Assembly: GCA_963805985.1 (NCBI GenBank)
Contig: CAWDWG010000008.1
Coordinates: forward strand, 310,001 to 374,000
Direction: 5' to 3'
Source of the DNA: Bog-257 sp963805985
Lineage (GTDB): Bacteria; Acidobacteriota; Terriglobia; Terriglobales; Acidobacteriaceae
Length of the DNA: 64,000 nucleotides
In this document: piece by piece, positions 34,062 through 42,132 of the stretch
Layout of the letters: each line of letters opens with the position of its first letter
Numbering within the stretch: position 1 is the first letter of the stretch
Notes under the pieces: generated by a model
The model's database searches: none
Seen by the model: the letters and a program-made list of their open reading frames with translations, nothing else
What the model was told of the DNA's origin: nothing
Made by a program: the position numbers and the translations under genes

Positions 34062-35567
34062 ATGGCCACAACACCCAGGAGTAACCAGTCCAGCTCTGTC
34101 AGCACGGCCGATTCTCTTGCTGTCAGCAGTTCCGAAGCTGTTGCTCCAGCCGCAGGAGGTCAACTCCGCCGTACGTTTCGCGTGCGCGATGGCGTGGCGC
34201 TCATCATCTCCAACGTCATCGGCGTCGGCATCTTCACCACCCCGGCCATCATTGCGAAACTTGTCCCTGAACCGCGTGCGATCCTCGGGCTCTGGATCGC
34301 GGGAGGCGCGATTGCCCTGGCTGGAGCTTTGTCCTATGCGCAGCTGGGACGCATGTGGCCGTGGGCGGGCGGCGAATACATTTATTTATCGAAAGCCTAT
34401 GGACCGACGGCAGGCTTCTTGTCCGGCTGGACCTCGCTGATCGCGGGTTTTTCCGGCGCCGTCGCCGCCAGCGCAGTCGGCCTGGTGTTGTATCTTGGCC
34501 ACTACTTCCCCAGCCTCGCTTCAGACCACAGCCTCTTTTCCCTCAACTTCTATTTCGGCGGGTTGACCTTTTCTCCGCGGTCGCTGACTGCCGCGTTCTT
34601 CATCTTTCTTTTCGCACTTCTGCATGGTTGCAACCTGGGCGCCGGCAAGCTGACGCAGAACGCCCTGGCGTTTTTCATCCTCGCAGTCATCATTGTCTTT
34701 TGTGCTCTGGGATTCGCCTTGGGATCGGGTTCGTGGTCGCACTTTCATTCCGCGGGAGTTTCCGTACATCCCTCGAACTGGCTGCTGGCGATGATTCTCA
34801 TCATGTTTTCGTACAGCGGATGGAATGCCGCATCGTACATATCGGAAGAGCTGCATGACACGCGCCGTTCCATCGGCCGCGCTCTGCTCACCGGAACCTG
34901 CGTCATCGTTGCGCTGTACGTCTTTATTAATACGCTCTATATCTACGCGGTGCCGCCGGCTGAGATTAAGAACGGCGTCAATGTCGGAGAGGTCGCGGCG
35001 ACTGCGCTGTTCGGGCAGGGAAGAGGGTTTATCGCTCCCGTGCTGTCAGCCTTCACGATTGTGGCACTGCTGGGCTCGATTAGTGCGATGACCATCGCCG
35101 GCCCGCGCGTCTACTTCGCCATGTCGCGCGACGGTGCCTTCATTCCGAGCTTCGCGCGCATCAGCCGCAGGTTTGGTACCCCAGCCCTGGCCATCGCGCT
35201 ACAGGCGTTGTGGAGCGCGCTACTGGTAATGGCAGGAACCTTTGAGCAGATCCTCAACTACACCGGCTTCATGATTCTGCTCTCGTCGGGCGCGGCGGTT
35301 GCAGGATTGTTCGTGGCGCGGCGTCAGGAGTTGCGCGCCAATCCTCGTGCCTGGCTGCAGATGCTGGCGCCGGCCGCGTTCGTTTTGCCCTGTGCTGCGA
35401 TTGTCATCAATACGATTTGGGGCGCGCCTAAGACAGCTCTGATTGGCACTTTGCTGATCATCGCCGGCCTGCCCGTTTTCTACTGGTCAAGATTGAGGAG
35501 TCGCGTCGACGCCTCCGTGGCCGTGGCTGCGCAAGAAGCGCCACTGTATCGGAGCATGCCTGACTAA
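34062..35567 (+). CDS. APC-family amino-acid permease
   Basis: The 501-residue protein has 12 predicted membrane helices after an N-terminal cytosolic extension rich in Ser/Ala. The first helix contains GVALIISNVIGVGIFTTPAII, with the G-x-G-I-F/G substrate loop typical of APC transporters, followed by IAGGAIALAGALSYAQLGRMWPWAGGEYIYL. Later segments YSGWNAASYISEEL and GPRVYFAMSRDGAFI are also family signatures. It is probably an amino-acid importer or exchanger in the inner membrane; substrate cannot be read from the sequence. The methyltransferase-like gene follows by 15 bp and may be co-transcribed. Confidence 0.92.
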   Translation: MATTPRSNQSSSVSTADSLAVSSSEAVAPAAGGQLRRTFRVRDGVALIISNVIGVGIFTTPAIIAKLVPEPRAILGLWIAGGAIALAGALSYAQLGRMWPWAGGEYIYLSKAYGPTAGFLSGWTSLIAGFSGAVAASAVGLVLYLGHYFPSLASDHSLFSLNFYFGGLTFSPRSLTAAFFIFLFALLHGCNLGAGKLTQNALAFFILAVIIVFCALGFALGSGSWSHFHSAGVSVHPSNWLLAMILIMFSYSGWNAASYISEELHDTRRSIGRALLTGTCVIVALYVFINTLYIYAVPPAEIKNGVNVGEVAATALFGQGRGFIAPVLSAFTIVALLGSISAMTIAGPRVYFAMSRDGAFIPSFARISRRFGTPALAIALQALWSALLVMAGTFEQILNYTGFMILLSSGAAVAGLFVARRQELRANPRAWLQMLAPAAFVLPCAAIVINTIWGAPKTALIGTLLIIAGLPVFYWSRLRSRVDASVAVAAQEAPLYRSMPD

Positions 35568-35582
35568 TCACAGCTCATAAAT

Positions 35583-36962
35583 ATGAACTGCCACCGTCGC
35601 ATCTTTACAGGATTGTTTTTCGTCTGCCTGATCGTCTCCTCTGCCGTCGCGCAGACTCCACAGGTCATTCCGTTCTCTTCAGCTCAGCCAGTGCTGAATA
35701 CGTATCTCAAGTCGTTGCCGCCTGCTCTGAAGCCCAACGGCCAGCCCACGGCCGCCGCGTGGGATGCGTGGGCGCGCAGTAACGATCAGGAGATCCGTAC
35801 TCGTGTGGAGCGTGGCGAGGAAGACACGCTGACCAACCTGCTGCGCGAGGGCGTTACCTATACCAAACAAGAGCGCATCGATTACGCCTATCTCATGCGT
35901 TATGGCCATGATTCGTTCGTCGATTCGCTGGCCAATAAGCGTGCCGACGATCTGATCCGCGCCCTCGCCGCGCCCCATACCAGCGAAGGCATGACCGACA
36001 TGCGCAACTTCCTTCAGAAGCAGGGCTTCAGTCTCAGTACTCCGGCGGCGCAGGCGAAGCTCAAGGCTTACATGCTGGCCAACCTGGCGCGCATGCGCGA
36101 TGAGGTCGTCCGCGCGCAGAAAGAGCTCTACGAAAAGAAGGGCGCTAACCTCTCGCAACAGTTCAAAGATCGCGGTATCTCGACCGACAGCAACCTCTAT
36201 CCCGACTACATGATCGATCTGCACCTGCGGAACATGATTGCGAAAGGATTGCTGAAGCCCAACAGCATTCGTCGCGTAGCCATCGTTGGTCCGGGACTCG
36301 ACTTCGTAAACAAGAACGCGGGCTCCGACTTTTATCCTCCGCAAACCACGCAGCCTTTCGCGGTAATCGATACCCTGGCGCGCCTCAACCTTGCCGATCC
36401 CAACACCGTCGAGGTGACAACCTTCGACATCAGCTCGCGCGTGAACAAACATCTGGCGCGCGCGCGAACCCAGGCTGCGGCCGGCAAGTGGTACACAATG
36501 CAGCTGCTCTCCAGTCCCTCGGACCGATGGAGCAAGGACTACGCGACCGGCTTCCTCGACTACTGGCAAAAGCTCGGCAGCGAGATCGGTAAGACCGCGC
36601 CGAAGATTTCCGTCCCGGAAGCGGCGTCGGATATCTGGAATCGCGCGGTCGCGATTCGGCCCGATGTCGTGCTCCACGTGACTCCCATCGACATGAATGT
36701 CGTCTTCCAGACCGTATCGCTGCCGGCGGACAAGCAGTTCGATCTGGTCATTGGCACCAACATCTTTGTCTATTACGGCGGCTTGGAGCAGTCGCTGGCT
36801 CGCGCCAATCTGGGGACCATGATCCGGCCGGGCGGATTCCTCATCAGCAATGAGCAGTTGCCGAGCACCGCTCCTTCCACTCTGACCGATTCGCTGCAGA
36901 CTGACGTGGTGGTGTCGTCGGGCGATACCGAGTACATGTACACCTACGCCCGCCAGAAATAA
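35583..36962 (+). CDS. Secreted protein with a class I methyltransferase-like domain
   Basis: A 459-residue protein that starts with a clear Sec signal (MNCHRRIFTGLFFVCLIVSSAVAQ). Residues 25-215 are helical and charged, of unknown fold. From ~218 the sequence reads like a Rossmann-type S-adenosylmethionine domain: IRRVAIVGPGLDFVNK (motif I), VEVTTFDISSRVNKHL (motif II), and FDLVIGTNIFVYYGGLEQSLARANLGTMIRPGGFLISNE, close to the CheR-type 'iNVfiYf...l.pGG.l' region. The classical GxGxG is not complete (GPGLDF). A methyltransferase outside the cytoplasm would lack S-adenosylmethionine, so the domain may be inactive or bind something else. No family name comes to mind. Confidence 0.7.
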   Translation: MNCHRRIFTGLFFVCLIVSSAVAQTPQVIPFSSAQPVLNTYLKSLPPALKPNGQPTAAAWDAWARSNDQEIRTRVERGEEDTLTNLLREGVTYTKQERIDYAYLMRYGHDSFVDSLANKRADDLIRALAAPHTSEGMTDMRNFLQKQGFSLSTPAAQAKLKAYMLANLARMRDEVVRAQKELYEKKGANLSQQFKDRGISTDSNLYPDYMIDLHLRNMIAKGLLKPNSIRRVAIVGPGLDFVNKNAGSDFYPPQTTQPFAVIDTLARLNLADPNTVEVTTFDISSRVNKHLARARTQAAAGKWYTMQLLSSPSDRWSKDYATGFLDYWQKLGSEIGKTAPKISVPEAASDIWNRAVAIRPDVVLHVTPIDMNVVFQTVSLPADKQFDLVIGTNIFVYYGGLEQSLARANLGTMIRPGGFLISNEQLPSTAPSTLTDSLQTDVVVSSGDTEYMYTYARQK

Positions 36963-37070
36963 GTGGTCGCAGTGTGAATTCACGTTTGGGCATGGCGAAT
37001 TCAAACTGCGCTAACACCCTCGACTTGGCTGCATCGTTCCGGTTATGGTGACACAGGGGATCGCTTCGGA

Positions 37071-38591
37071 GTGACGGCAACTACAACCAGGCAACACCCG
37101 CGGCTGGCCGTGCAAGCTTTCTGGCTCACCGCGTCTAAGTTTGTTGCCGCGGCGCTCAATATCGCTCTGCCCATCTTGCTGGTGCGCCTGATGCCGCAGA
37201 CCGAGTACGGCATCTTCAAGCAAGCCTTCCTCTTCGTCTCGACGACCAGCAGCGTTGCCATGTTCGGCGTCGGCATGAGCGCCTACTACTTCATGCCGCG
37301 GCATCCCGAACGTGGCGGCCAGATCGCCCTCAATATCCTGGTCTACAACTTCGTCGCCGGATGGATTCCGCTGATCGCCGTTGTGCTCTACCCGCAGGTG
37401 CTGCACTTCCTGTTTCGCTCAGATGCGCTGGTACCGTTCGCCATCCTGCTGGGGTTCATGGTGCTGTTCACCCTGACCGCAAGCCTGGTGCAGCAGATTC
37501 CCATTGCGATGCAGGACGTCCGCTACTCAACCATCTTCATCATCGGTACGCAGATGGCGCGTGTTGTCTTGTTTGGGGCTGCAGCCTTGTGGTTTCGCAC
37601 CGTCGAAGCGCTGCTGATCGCCGCGCTCCTCAATCAGATCGTCGCCATGGCGGTGTTGCTGTGGTATCTGGATGAGCGCTTCCCGCGATTCTGGATGCAC
37701 TTCGACTGGCAGTTCTTCAAAGAACAGCTCGCCTACGCGCTACCTTATGGCGCGGTCGGAATGCTTTGGGTCATCCAGAAGGATCTGGACAACTACTTCG
37801 TCAGCCACAATCTCGGCCCTAAGGACTTCGCGATCTACGCTGTGGGATGGGTCGATGTCCCGCTGCTGACGCTGGCGCTCGAATCCGTCGTTTCAGTGAT
37901 GATCGTGCGCATCAGCAGCCTGCAGAAAGAAGATCGGAAAGAAGACATTCGACATGTGACCGCGACCGCCACGAATCAGCTGGCAGCCATTCAGTTTCCG
38001 ATGTTTGCCATGCTGTTCATCGCCGGGCACGACCTCATCGTTCTGCTCTATACCAAGACGTACGAAGCCAGCGCCAACATCTTCCTGGTGAGCCTCGTCC
38101 TGCTCATACTGGGAGTGTTTCTGCTTGACCCCATCGTTCGCGCCTATAAAGAGCTGCGCAACTTCCTGCTGGTCGTGCGCATTTGCGTCTTCATCGCGCT
38201 CTTCTGCACCCTGGGACCGGCGATCCGCCACTTCGGAATGATCGGCGCGGCAGTGAGCACAGTGGTATGGCAGGTGATTGAGCGAATCCTGATTGCGTGG
38301 TGCGCCGTTCGCGTGGTGGACGCGAGCATCCACGACCTGCCTCTGTATTACGACTTTTTCAAGGTGACTGCAGTAACGATTGTTGCCGCCGTTCCGGCAT
38401 ACTTTCTCCGCAACCTGATCAATCCGCGGCTGCTGATTCCGCGGATTCTGGTGGTGGGAATTAGTGTGTGCGCGGTTTACCTTCCGGCGATCTTCCTGCT
38501 GCGGCTTCCGGGATGGGAGCTGTTGACCCGGGAACGAATAACCGCGTTCATCCGCTCAAGCCTGGGGCGGCTGCGCAGCGCCGACGCATAA
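37071..38591 (+). CDS. Oligosaccharide flippase (Wzx/MATE-type MOP superfamily)
   Basis: The 506-residue protein has about 14 membrane helices, starting QAFWLTASKFVAAALNIALPILLVRLMPQTEYGIFKQAFLFV, the usual first two helices of polysaccharide exporters. The middle carries YGAVGMLWVIQKDLDNYFVSHNLGPKDFAIYAVGW, a signature of Wzx proteins. It flips undecaprenyl-linked sugars across the inner membrane. Start is a GTG at 37071 behind CGGAG. Glycosyltransferase genes are not adjacent, so the glycan is unknown. It is the last plus-strand gene before the convergent HAD gene. Confidence 0.88.
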   Translation: MTATTTRQHPRLAVQAFWLTASKFVAAALNIALPILLVRLMPQTEYGIFKQAFLFVSTTSSVAMFGVGMSAYYFMPRHPERGGQIALNILVYNFVAGWIPLIAVVLYPQVLHFLFRSDALVPFAILLGFMVLFTLTASLVQQIPIAMQDVRYSTIFIIGTQMARVVLFGAAALWFRTVEALLIAALLNQIVAMAVLLWYLDERFPRFWMHFDWQFFKEQLAYALPYGAVGMLWVIQKDLDNYFVSHNLGPKDFAIYAVGWVDVPLLTLALESVVSVMIVRISSLQKEDRKEDIRHVTATATNQLAAIQFPMFAMLFIAGHDLIVLLYTKTYEASANIFLVSLVLLILGVFLLDPIVRAYKELRNFLLVVRICVFIALFCTLGPAIRHFGMIGAAVSTVVWQVIERILIAWCAVRVVDASIHDLPLYYDFFKVTAVTIVAAVPAYFLRNLINPRLLIPRILVVGISVCAVYLPAIFLLRLPGWELLTRERITAFIRSSLGRLRSADA

Positions 38592-38626
38592 AGTAGCGCC
38601 GGTTTCCAGATCGGTTGTTGAGTCGT

Positions 38627-39664
38627 TTATTTTTCCCACGCGAAGATGTGCTTCCAGTCGTTCTTCATGCTGATGACAAACCAGCCATGCGACTTGGCTT
38701 CGTCGTACAGCGCTTGCGTGAAGGTACCGATATCAGAGTTGGGCAGTCCCGCCGCAGGTCCGTAGGCATACTCGCGCTGCGCGTCATCATGCAGCACGAT
38801 CATCTCAAGAGTGGCGCCGCTTCCGGCCTGCGTGTATTCCAGCATCTGCTGATCGCCGGTGGAATTGCCGAACGCCGCTTTGGGATGGCGGCCGATGAAC
38901 AGGTAGATGTCTTCTGGCTTGCCGGAGAAATTGTTGTTCAGCAGCGGCTTGGGCGGTCGCGTCAGAACGCCTTTGCCGGCGGCGTCGTAGCCGTATTGCA
39001 CTTCGATCGCGGAGCCGATGATCTGCTCCGGCGGAATGCCATAGACTTGCTCCGCGTAGGTGCGCACAAAGTCCTGGCCTCCGCCGGTGACAATGTACGT
39101 CCGGTAGCCATTGGCGCGCAGGTACTGCATCACCTCCAGCATGGGTTGATAGATCAACTCCGTGTAAGGACGATGCCAGCGCGGATCTCTGGCGGTTGCC
39201 AGCCAGTCCTTCGCTATGGCCCGGAAAGCTTCCACCGTCATCCCGGTATGCGTCGCGACGAAGACCGCCTCAAACTCTTTCGCTGTGAAGTTCTGCATCG
39301 CGGCGGTGTCGTTTGCCAGGATCGACTTGAACGGCTCCGTCGTTTTCCACTCAGGATGCTGCGGCGCCAGTTCCTTGATGCGCGCGAACGCGAAGACCAT
39401 CTGCGTGTAAATGGGGTGCTCAACCCATGTAGTGCCATCCTGATCGAAAGCCGCGAAGCGTTGCCCTGGAGGTACGTAGTTGGGATTACCCTTATCGGTC
39501 GTAGTGTGAACGAAGTTAAGGATGGCTTGCTTTGCGGGTCCGTTATTCCAGGATGGCAGAGGATCGGTCTGCGCCTGCGCCGCCAGTATGGCGCAACTGA
39601 CAAAAAGCCAAACCAAAGTGGCACAGATTTTCAGCCTGGGCGCGATGCGGTTTGGAGTTCTCAC
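38627..39664 (-). CDS. Secreted HAD-superfamily phosphatase
   Basis: A 345-residue protein with an N-terminal signal (LKICATLVWLFVSCAILAAQAQ). The HAD motif I is FDQDGT with nucleophile Asp74 and acid Asp76, motif II is IVTGGG (the Thr), and a later basic/acidic pair ... FGNSTGDQQMLEY supplies motif IV. The cap region (residues 85-180) is helical. It resembles phosphoserine-phosphatase-like haloacid dehalogenases (PSP-type) exported to the periplasm. The substrate is unknown; an acid-phosphatase or phosphonate role is possible. The start is a GTG (39664). It is convergent with the flippase gene. Confidence 0.8.
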   Translation of the reverse strand: MRTPNRIAPRLKICATLVWLFVSCAILAAQAQTDPLPSWNNGPAKQAILNFVHTTTDKGNPNYVPPGQRFAAFDQDGTTWVEHPIYTQMVFAFARIKELAPQHPEWKTTEPFKSILANDTAAMQNFTAKEFEAVFVATHTGMTVEAFRAIAKDWLATARDPRWHRPYTELIYQPMLEVMQYLRANGYRTYIVTGGGQDFVRTYAEQVYGIPPEQIIGSAIEVQYGYDAAGKGVLTRPPKPLLNNNFSGKPEDIYLFIGRHPKAAFGNSTGDQQMLEYTQAGSGATLEMIVLHDDAQREYAYGPAAGLPNSDIGTFTQALYDEAKSHGWFVISMKNDWKHIFAWEK

Positions 39665-39792
39665 GTGAATAGACTATCCGCGATGGATCTCCTTCCCTGA
39701 AGATCGACGCCAGTAGTGTAATTCTTTAGCGCAGGAAGCAAAATAGGATCGGTGTAGTACGTTTTGGTTCGCGACATAAGTTCGGCTTGTCG

Positions 39793-40572
39793 CTACTTCT
39801 TCCCGCGATAGAGCCCGGCAATCCCGAAGCTATAAGGCGTCCACGTGACTTCAGAAAAGCCCGTGTCGCGCATGCGTTGTAGCATCTCCTGGGGAGAAGG
39901 GAAGCGCAGCACCGACGCCGGGAGATAGGAATAGGGACCGCGAACGCCCGAGATCAGCGTTCCGATCGCCGGCAGAACCCGGCGAAAATATACGCGATAC
40001 ATCTGGCCCATGAGTCCCTTTGGCTCACCGAAGTCGAGGATGCCGACCTCACCGCCCGGCGCCAGCACACGATAAATCTCCGCCAGCCCACGATCGTAGT
40101 TCGCAAGATTGCGAAAGCCGAAGGCCGAGGTTACGAGCTGGAATCGGGCCGAAGCAAGCGGCAGATTTAGCGCATCCGCCTCAATCCAGCGAATCTTCCT
40201 GCTGCTGGACTTTTCCCGCGCCCGCACCAGCATGGCATGCGAGAAGTCAGCTCCGAAGAAGCGCGCCCCACTGTCACCGGCCCGGCGGTATAGCGCGAAT
40301 GTCATGTCGCCAGTGCCACAGCATAAGTCCAACACCTCAGCACTTGGAGAACGCAGAATCTCAGTGAACACGCGCGCGGTACGATTCCACCACAGACGAT
40401 CGACGTTCATCGACAGCACATGGTTCAGCAGGTCATAGCGCGGCGCAATCGAGGTAAACATCTCGCGAACGGCATCGGCAGCGGCTGCCTCATCGCGCGC
40501 GCCCGCCGGCGCGGCGCCTATGATGCGCTCCTTCTCGGTGCCCGGGGCTGGATTGGGGTTCGACGTTGGCAT
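39793..40572 (-). CDS. menG: Demethylmenaquinone methyltransferase (UbiE/MenG)
   Basis: The 259-residue class I methyltransferase performs the last step of menaquinone synthesis (or the C-methylation of ubiquinone). Motifs: MFTSIAPRYDLLNHVLSMNVDRLWW (UbiE signature 1), VLDLCCGTGDMTFAL (SAM binding), GADFSHAML, and GFRNLANYDRGLAEIYRVLAPGG (signature 2). Menaquinone is the usual quinone in acidobacteria, so menG is the likelier function, and it would feed the cytochromes at 48-52 kb. ATG at 40572 is preceded by a degenerate repeat. aroB lies 88 bp upstream on the same strand. Confidence 0.93.
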   Translation of the reverse strand: MPTSNPNPAPGTEKERIIGAAPAGARDEAAAADAVREMFTSIAPRYDLLNHVLSMNVDRLWWNRTARVFTEILRSPSAEVLDLCCGTGDMTFALYRRAGDSGARFFGADFSHAMLVRAREKSSSRKIRWIEADALNLPLASARFQLVTSAFGFRNLANYDRGLAEIYRVLAPGGEVGILDFGEPKGLMGQMYRVYFRRVLPAIGTLISGVRGPYSYLPASVLRFPSPQEMLQRMRDTGFSEVTWTPYSFGIAGLYRGKK

Positions 40573-40580
40573 CAATAACG

Positions 40581-40668
40581 CTCTTAGCTGTTAGCCTTTA
40601 GCTCTTAGCCAGATGAAATGCACTGCCCTCTTGGACAACTAAGAGTTAATAGCTAAAGGCTAAGAGCC
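40581..40668. repeat. Inverted TTAGC-type repeat between aroB and menG
   Basis: CTCTTAGCTGTTAGCC-TTTAGCTCTTAG (40581-40608) pairs imperfectly with CTAAGAGTTAATAGCTAAAGGCTAAGAG (about 40639-40666), whose end also carries the stop codon of aroB. It belongs to the same family as the 30.8-31.0 kb repeats. Confidence 0.6.
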
Positions 40669-41757
40669 CGACGCGGTTCGGATACTGTTTACGGCCCGTA
40701 TTACCGATCGTGACGAAACCGTATTTACGACCTTGACCTTGCCAACCGCTGTCGCCAAAATAAAGTGCGGCACACCGCCGACGGACTTCTTGTCGGAGGC
40801 GAGTCGCTTTAGGATGCGTCTGCCATCGACGCTCACCTTCGGCAGTGGACCATAGCTTTCGACCAGCCGGATGACGCGCTGCGCAGTCGCATGATCGGTT
40901 ACGGCTGTGTCGACACCAACTTTGCAAGCGGCGATCATGCCCCAGCCCACAGCTTCGCCGTGCAAGAAGCGGCGATAGTTTGTTTCTGCTTCCAGCGCGT
41001 GGCCAATCGTATGTCCGAAATTCAAGATGCGCCGTTCGCCGCCCTCGCGCTCGTCACGGCTTACCACTTCTGCCTTCACCCGAATGCAGTCGGCGATCAA
41101 CCTCCCCAATACTGCTCCCTCACGCCGCAGTAAGGCCTCGCGCTGCGATTCCATCAGTTCGAAGATCGCCGGATTTCGAATCACGCCATATTTCATCGCC
41201 TCGAACAGTCCCGAGCGATACTCGCGCTCGGGCAGCGTCGAGAGCGTCTCGGAATCGACCAGGACCGCGAGCGGTTGATGAAACGTTCCCAGCAGATTCT
41301 TGCCAGCCTTCAGGTTAACTCCGGTTTTGCCGCCAATGGCAGAATCGACTTGTGCCAGCAGCGTGGTCGGAATCTGTACCACCGGAATTCCGCGCACAAA
41401 GATCGAAGCGAGAAACCCTCCAACATCCCCCACCACGCCACCGCCCAGCGCCAGAAGAACGGAGTGCCGGTCGGCGCCGAGCTTCACCAGCTTCTCCGCT
41501 AGGTTTTCAAGCTCAGCCAGCGTCTTCCATCGCTCGCCATCAGGCATTATGATCACTTCGACCTTGCGCCCGCCCTTGGCGAAGCTCTTCTTTAACACGC
41601 CGGCCCAATGCTTCTGAACCGGCGGCGCCGTCAATGCAAAGACGCGCGCACTCGGCGGAATGAGGTCGCGCAGAGTCGCAGCCGCAGACCGCAGCAGGCC
41701 GCGCTTGATCAGCACTTCATAGGACTGCGATGGAGTTTGAACCGGGATGCGAATCAA
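40660..41757 (-). CDS. aroB: 3-Dehydroquinate synthase
   Basis: The 365-residue enzyme makes 3-dehydroquinate from DAHP in the shikimate pathway, with NAD and zinc. The glycine-rich NAD region LLALGGGVVGDVGGFLAS and the segment VQIPTTLLAQVDSAIGGKTGVN (conserved Asp/Lys) are complete, and the zinc-binding histidines are in NFGHTIGHALEA and LHGEAVGWGM. Start is a TTG (41757) without a strong ribosome site; no ATG is near. Ending NSIRTASGS runs into the repeat. Together with menG it may form a transcription unit toward quinone precursors. Confidence 0.95.
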   Translation of the reverse strand: MIRIPVQTPSQSYEVLIKRGLLRSAAATLRDLIPPSARVFALTAPPVQKHWAGVLKKSFAKGGRKVEVIIMPDGERWKTLAELENLAEKLVKLGADRHSVLLALGGGVVGDVGGFLASIFVRGIPVVQIPTTLLAQVDSAIGGKTGVNLKAGKNLLGTFHQPLAVLVDSETLSTLPEREYRSGLFEAMKYGVIRNPAIFELMESQREALLRREGAVLGRLIADCIRVKAEVVSRDEREGGERRILNFGHTIGHALEAETNYRRFLHGEAVGWGMIAACKVGVDTAVTDHATAQRVIRLVESYGPLPKVSVDGRRILKRLASDKKSVGGVPHFILATAVGKVKVVNTVSSRSVIRAVNSIRTASGS

Positions 41758-41805
41758 GGCTCTAGTGTAACGGAAGACTTGCAGCCGCCGGGAGCGGGGT
41801 CAGGG

Positions 41806-42057
41806 CTAATTCAGCTGAAAGGGATCTCGTGGCTTCCGTGAACGCCAGAGGTAGTAGACGCAGAGCGCCCCGACAATAGGAGCAAAGACCTTGTCCGCTT
41901 CATTATGAGGTTTGGCGACGAGGTATCCGCTCACAAAGACGAGGGCACTGGCAAGCGCAAACTTAAAGTTGTTATACCAACTCTTCACGCCGACACCTCG
42001 CTGCTCATAATGCCAATAAACAAAGGAAATTCCAACCACTATCATCATAATCGCCAC
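41806..42057 (-). CDS. Small two-helix membrane protein, 83 aa
   Basis: Two or three hydrophobic stretches are visible: MIVVGISFVYW, FALASALVFVSGYLVA and FAPIVGALCVYYLW, with a charged middle (YEQRGVGVKSWYNNFK, KPHNEADK) and a basic tail. The start is a GTG at 42057; an ATG three codons later is possible. I recognise no family. It is divergent from nadB, with 75 bp between. Confidence 0.6.
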   Translation of the reverse strand: MAIMMIVVGISFVYWHYEQRGVGVKSWYNNFKFALASALVFVSGYLVAKPHNEADKVFAPIVGALCVYYLWRSRKPRDPFQLN

Positions 42058-42132
42058 TTTCTCTATTCGGTCGCACCCGCACTCCTATGTAGCCTCCGCT
42101 GCCGTAACTGCGTGCTACCATGAAATGTCAGA

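Noticed and set aside
35679..37004. A 441-codon minus-strand frame
   Set aside because: Opposite the secreted methyltransferase-like gene, which has a signal peptide and family-like motifs.
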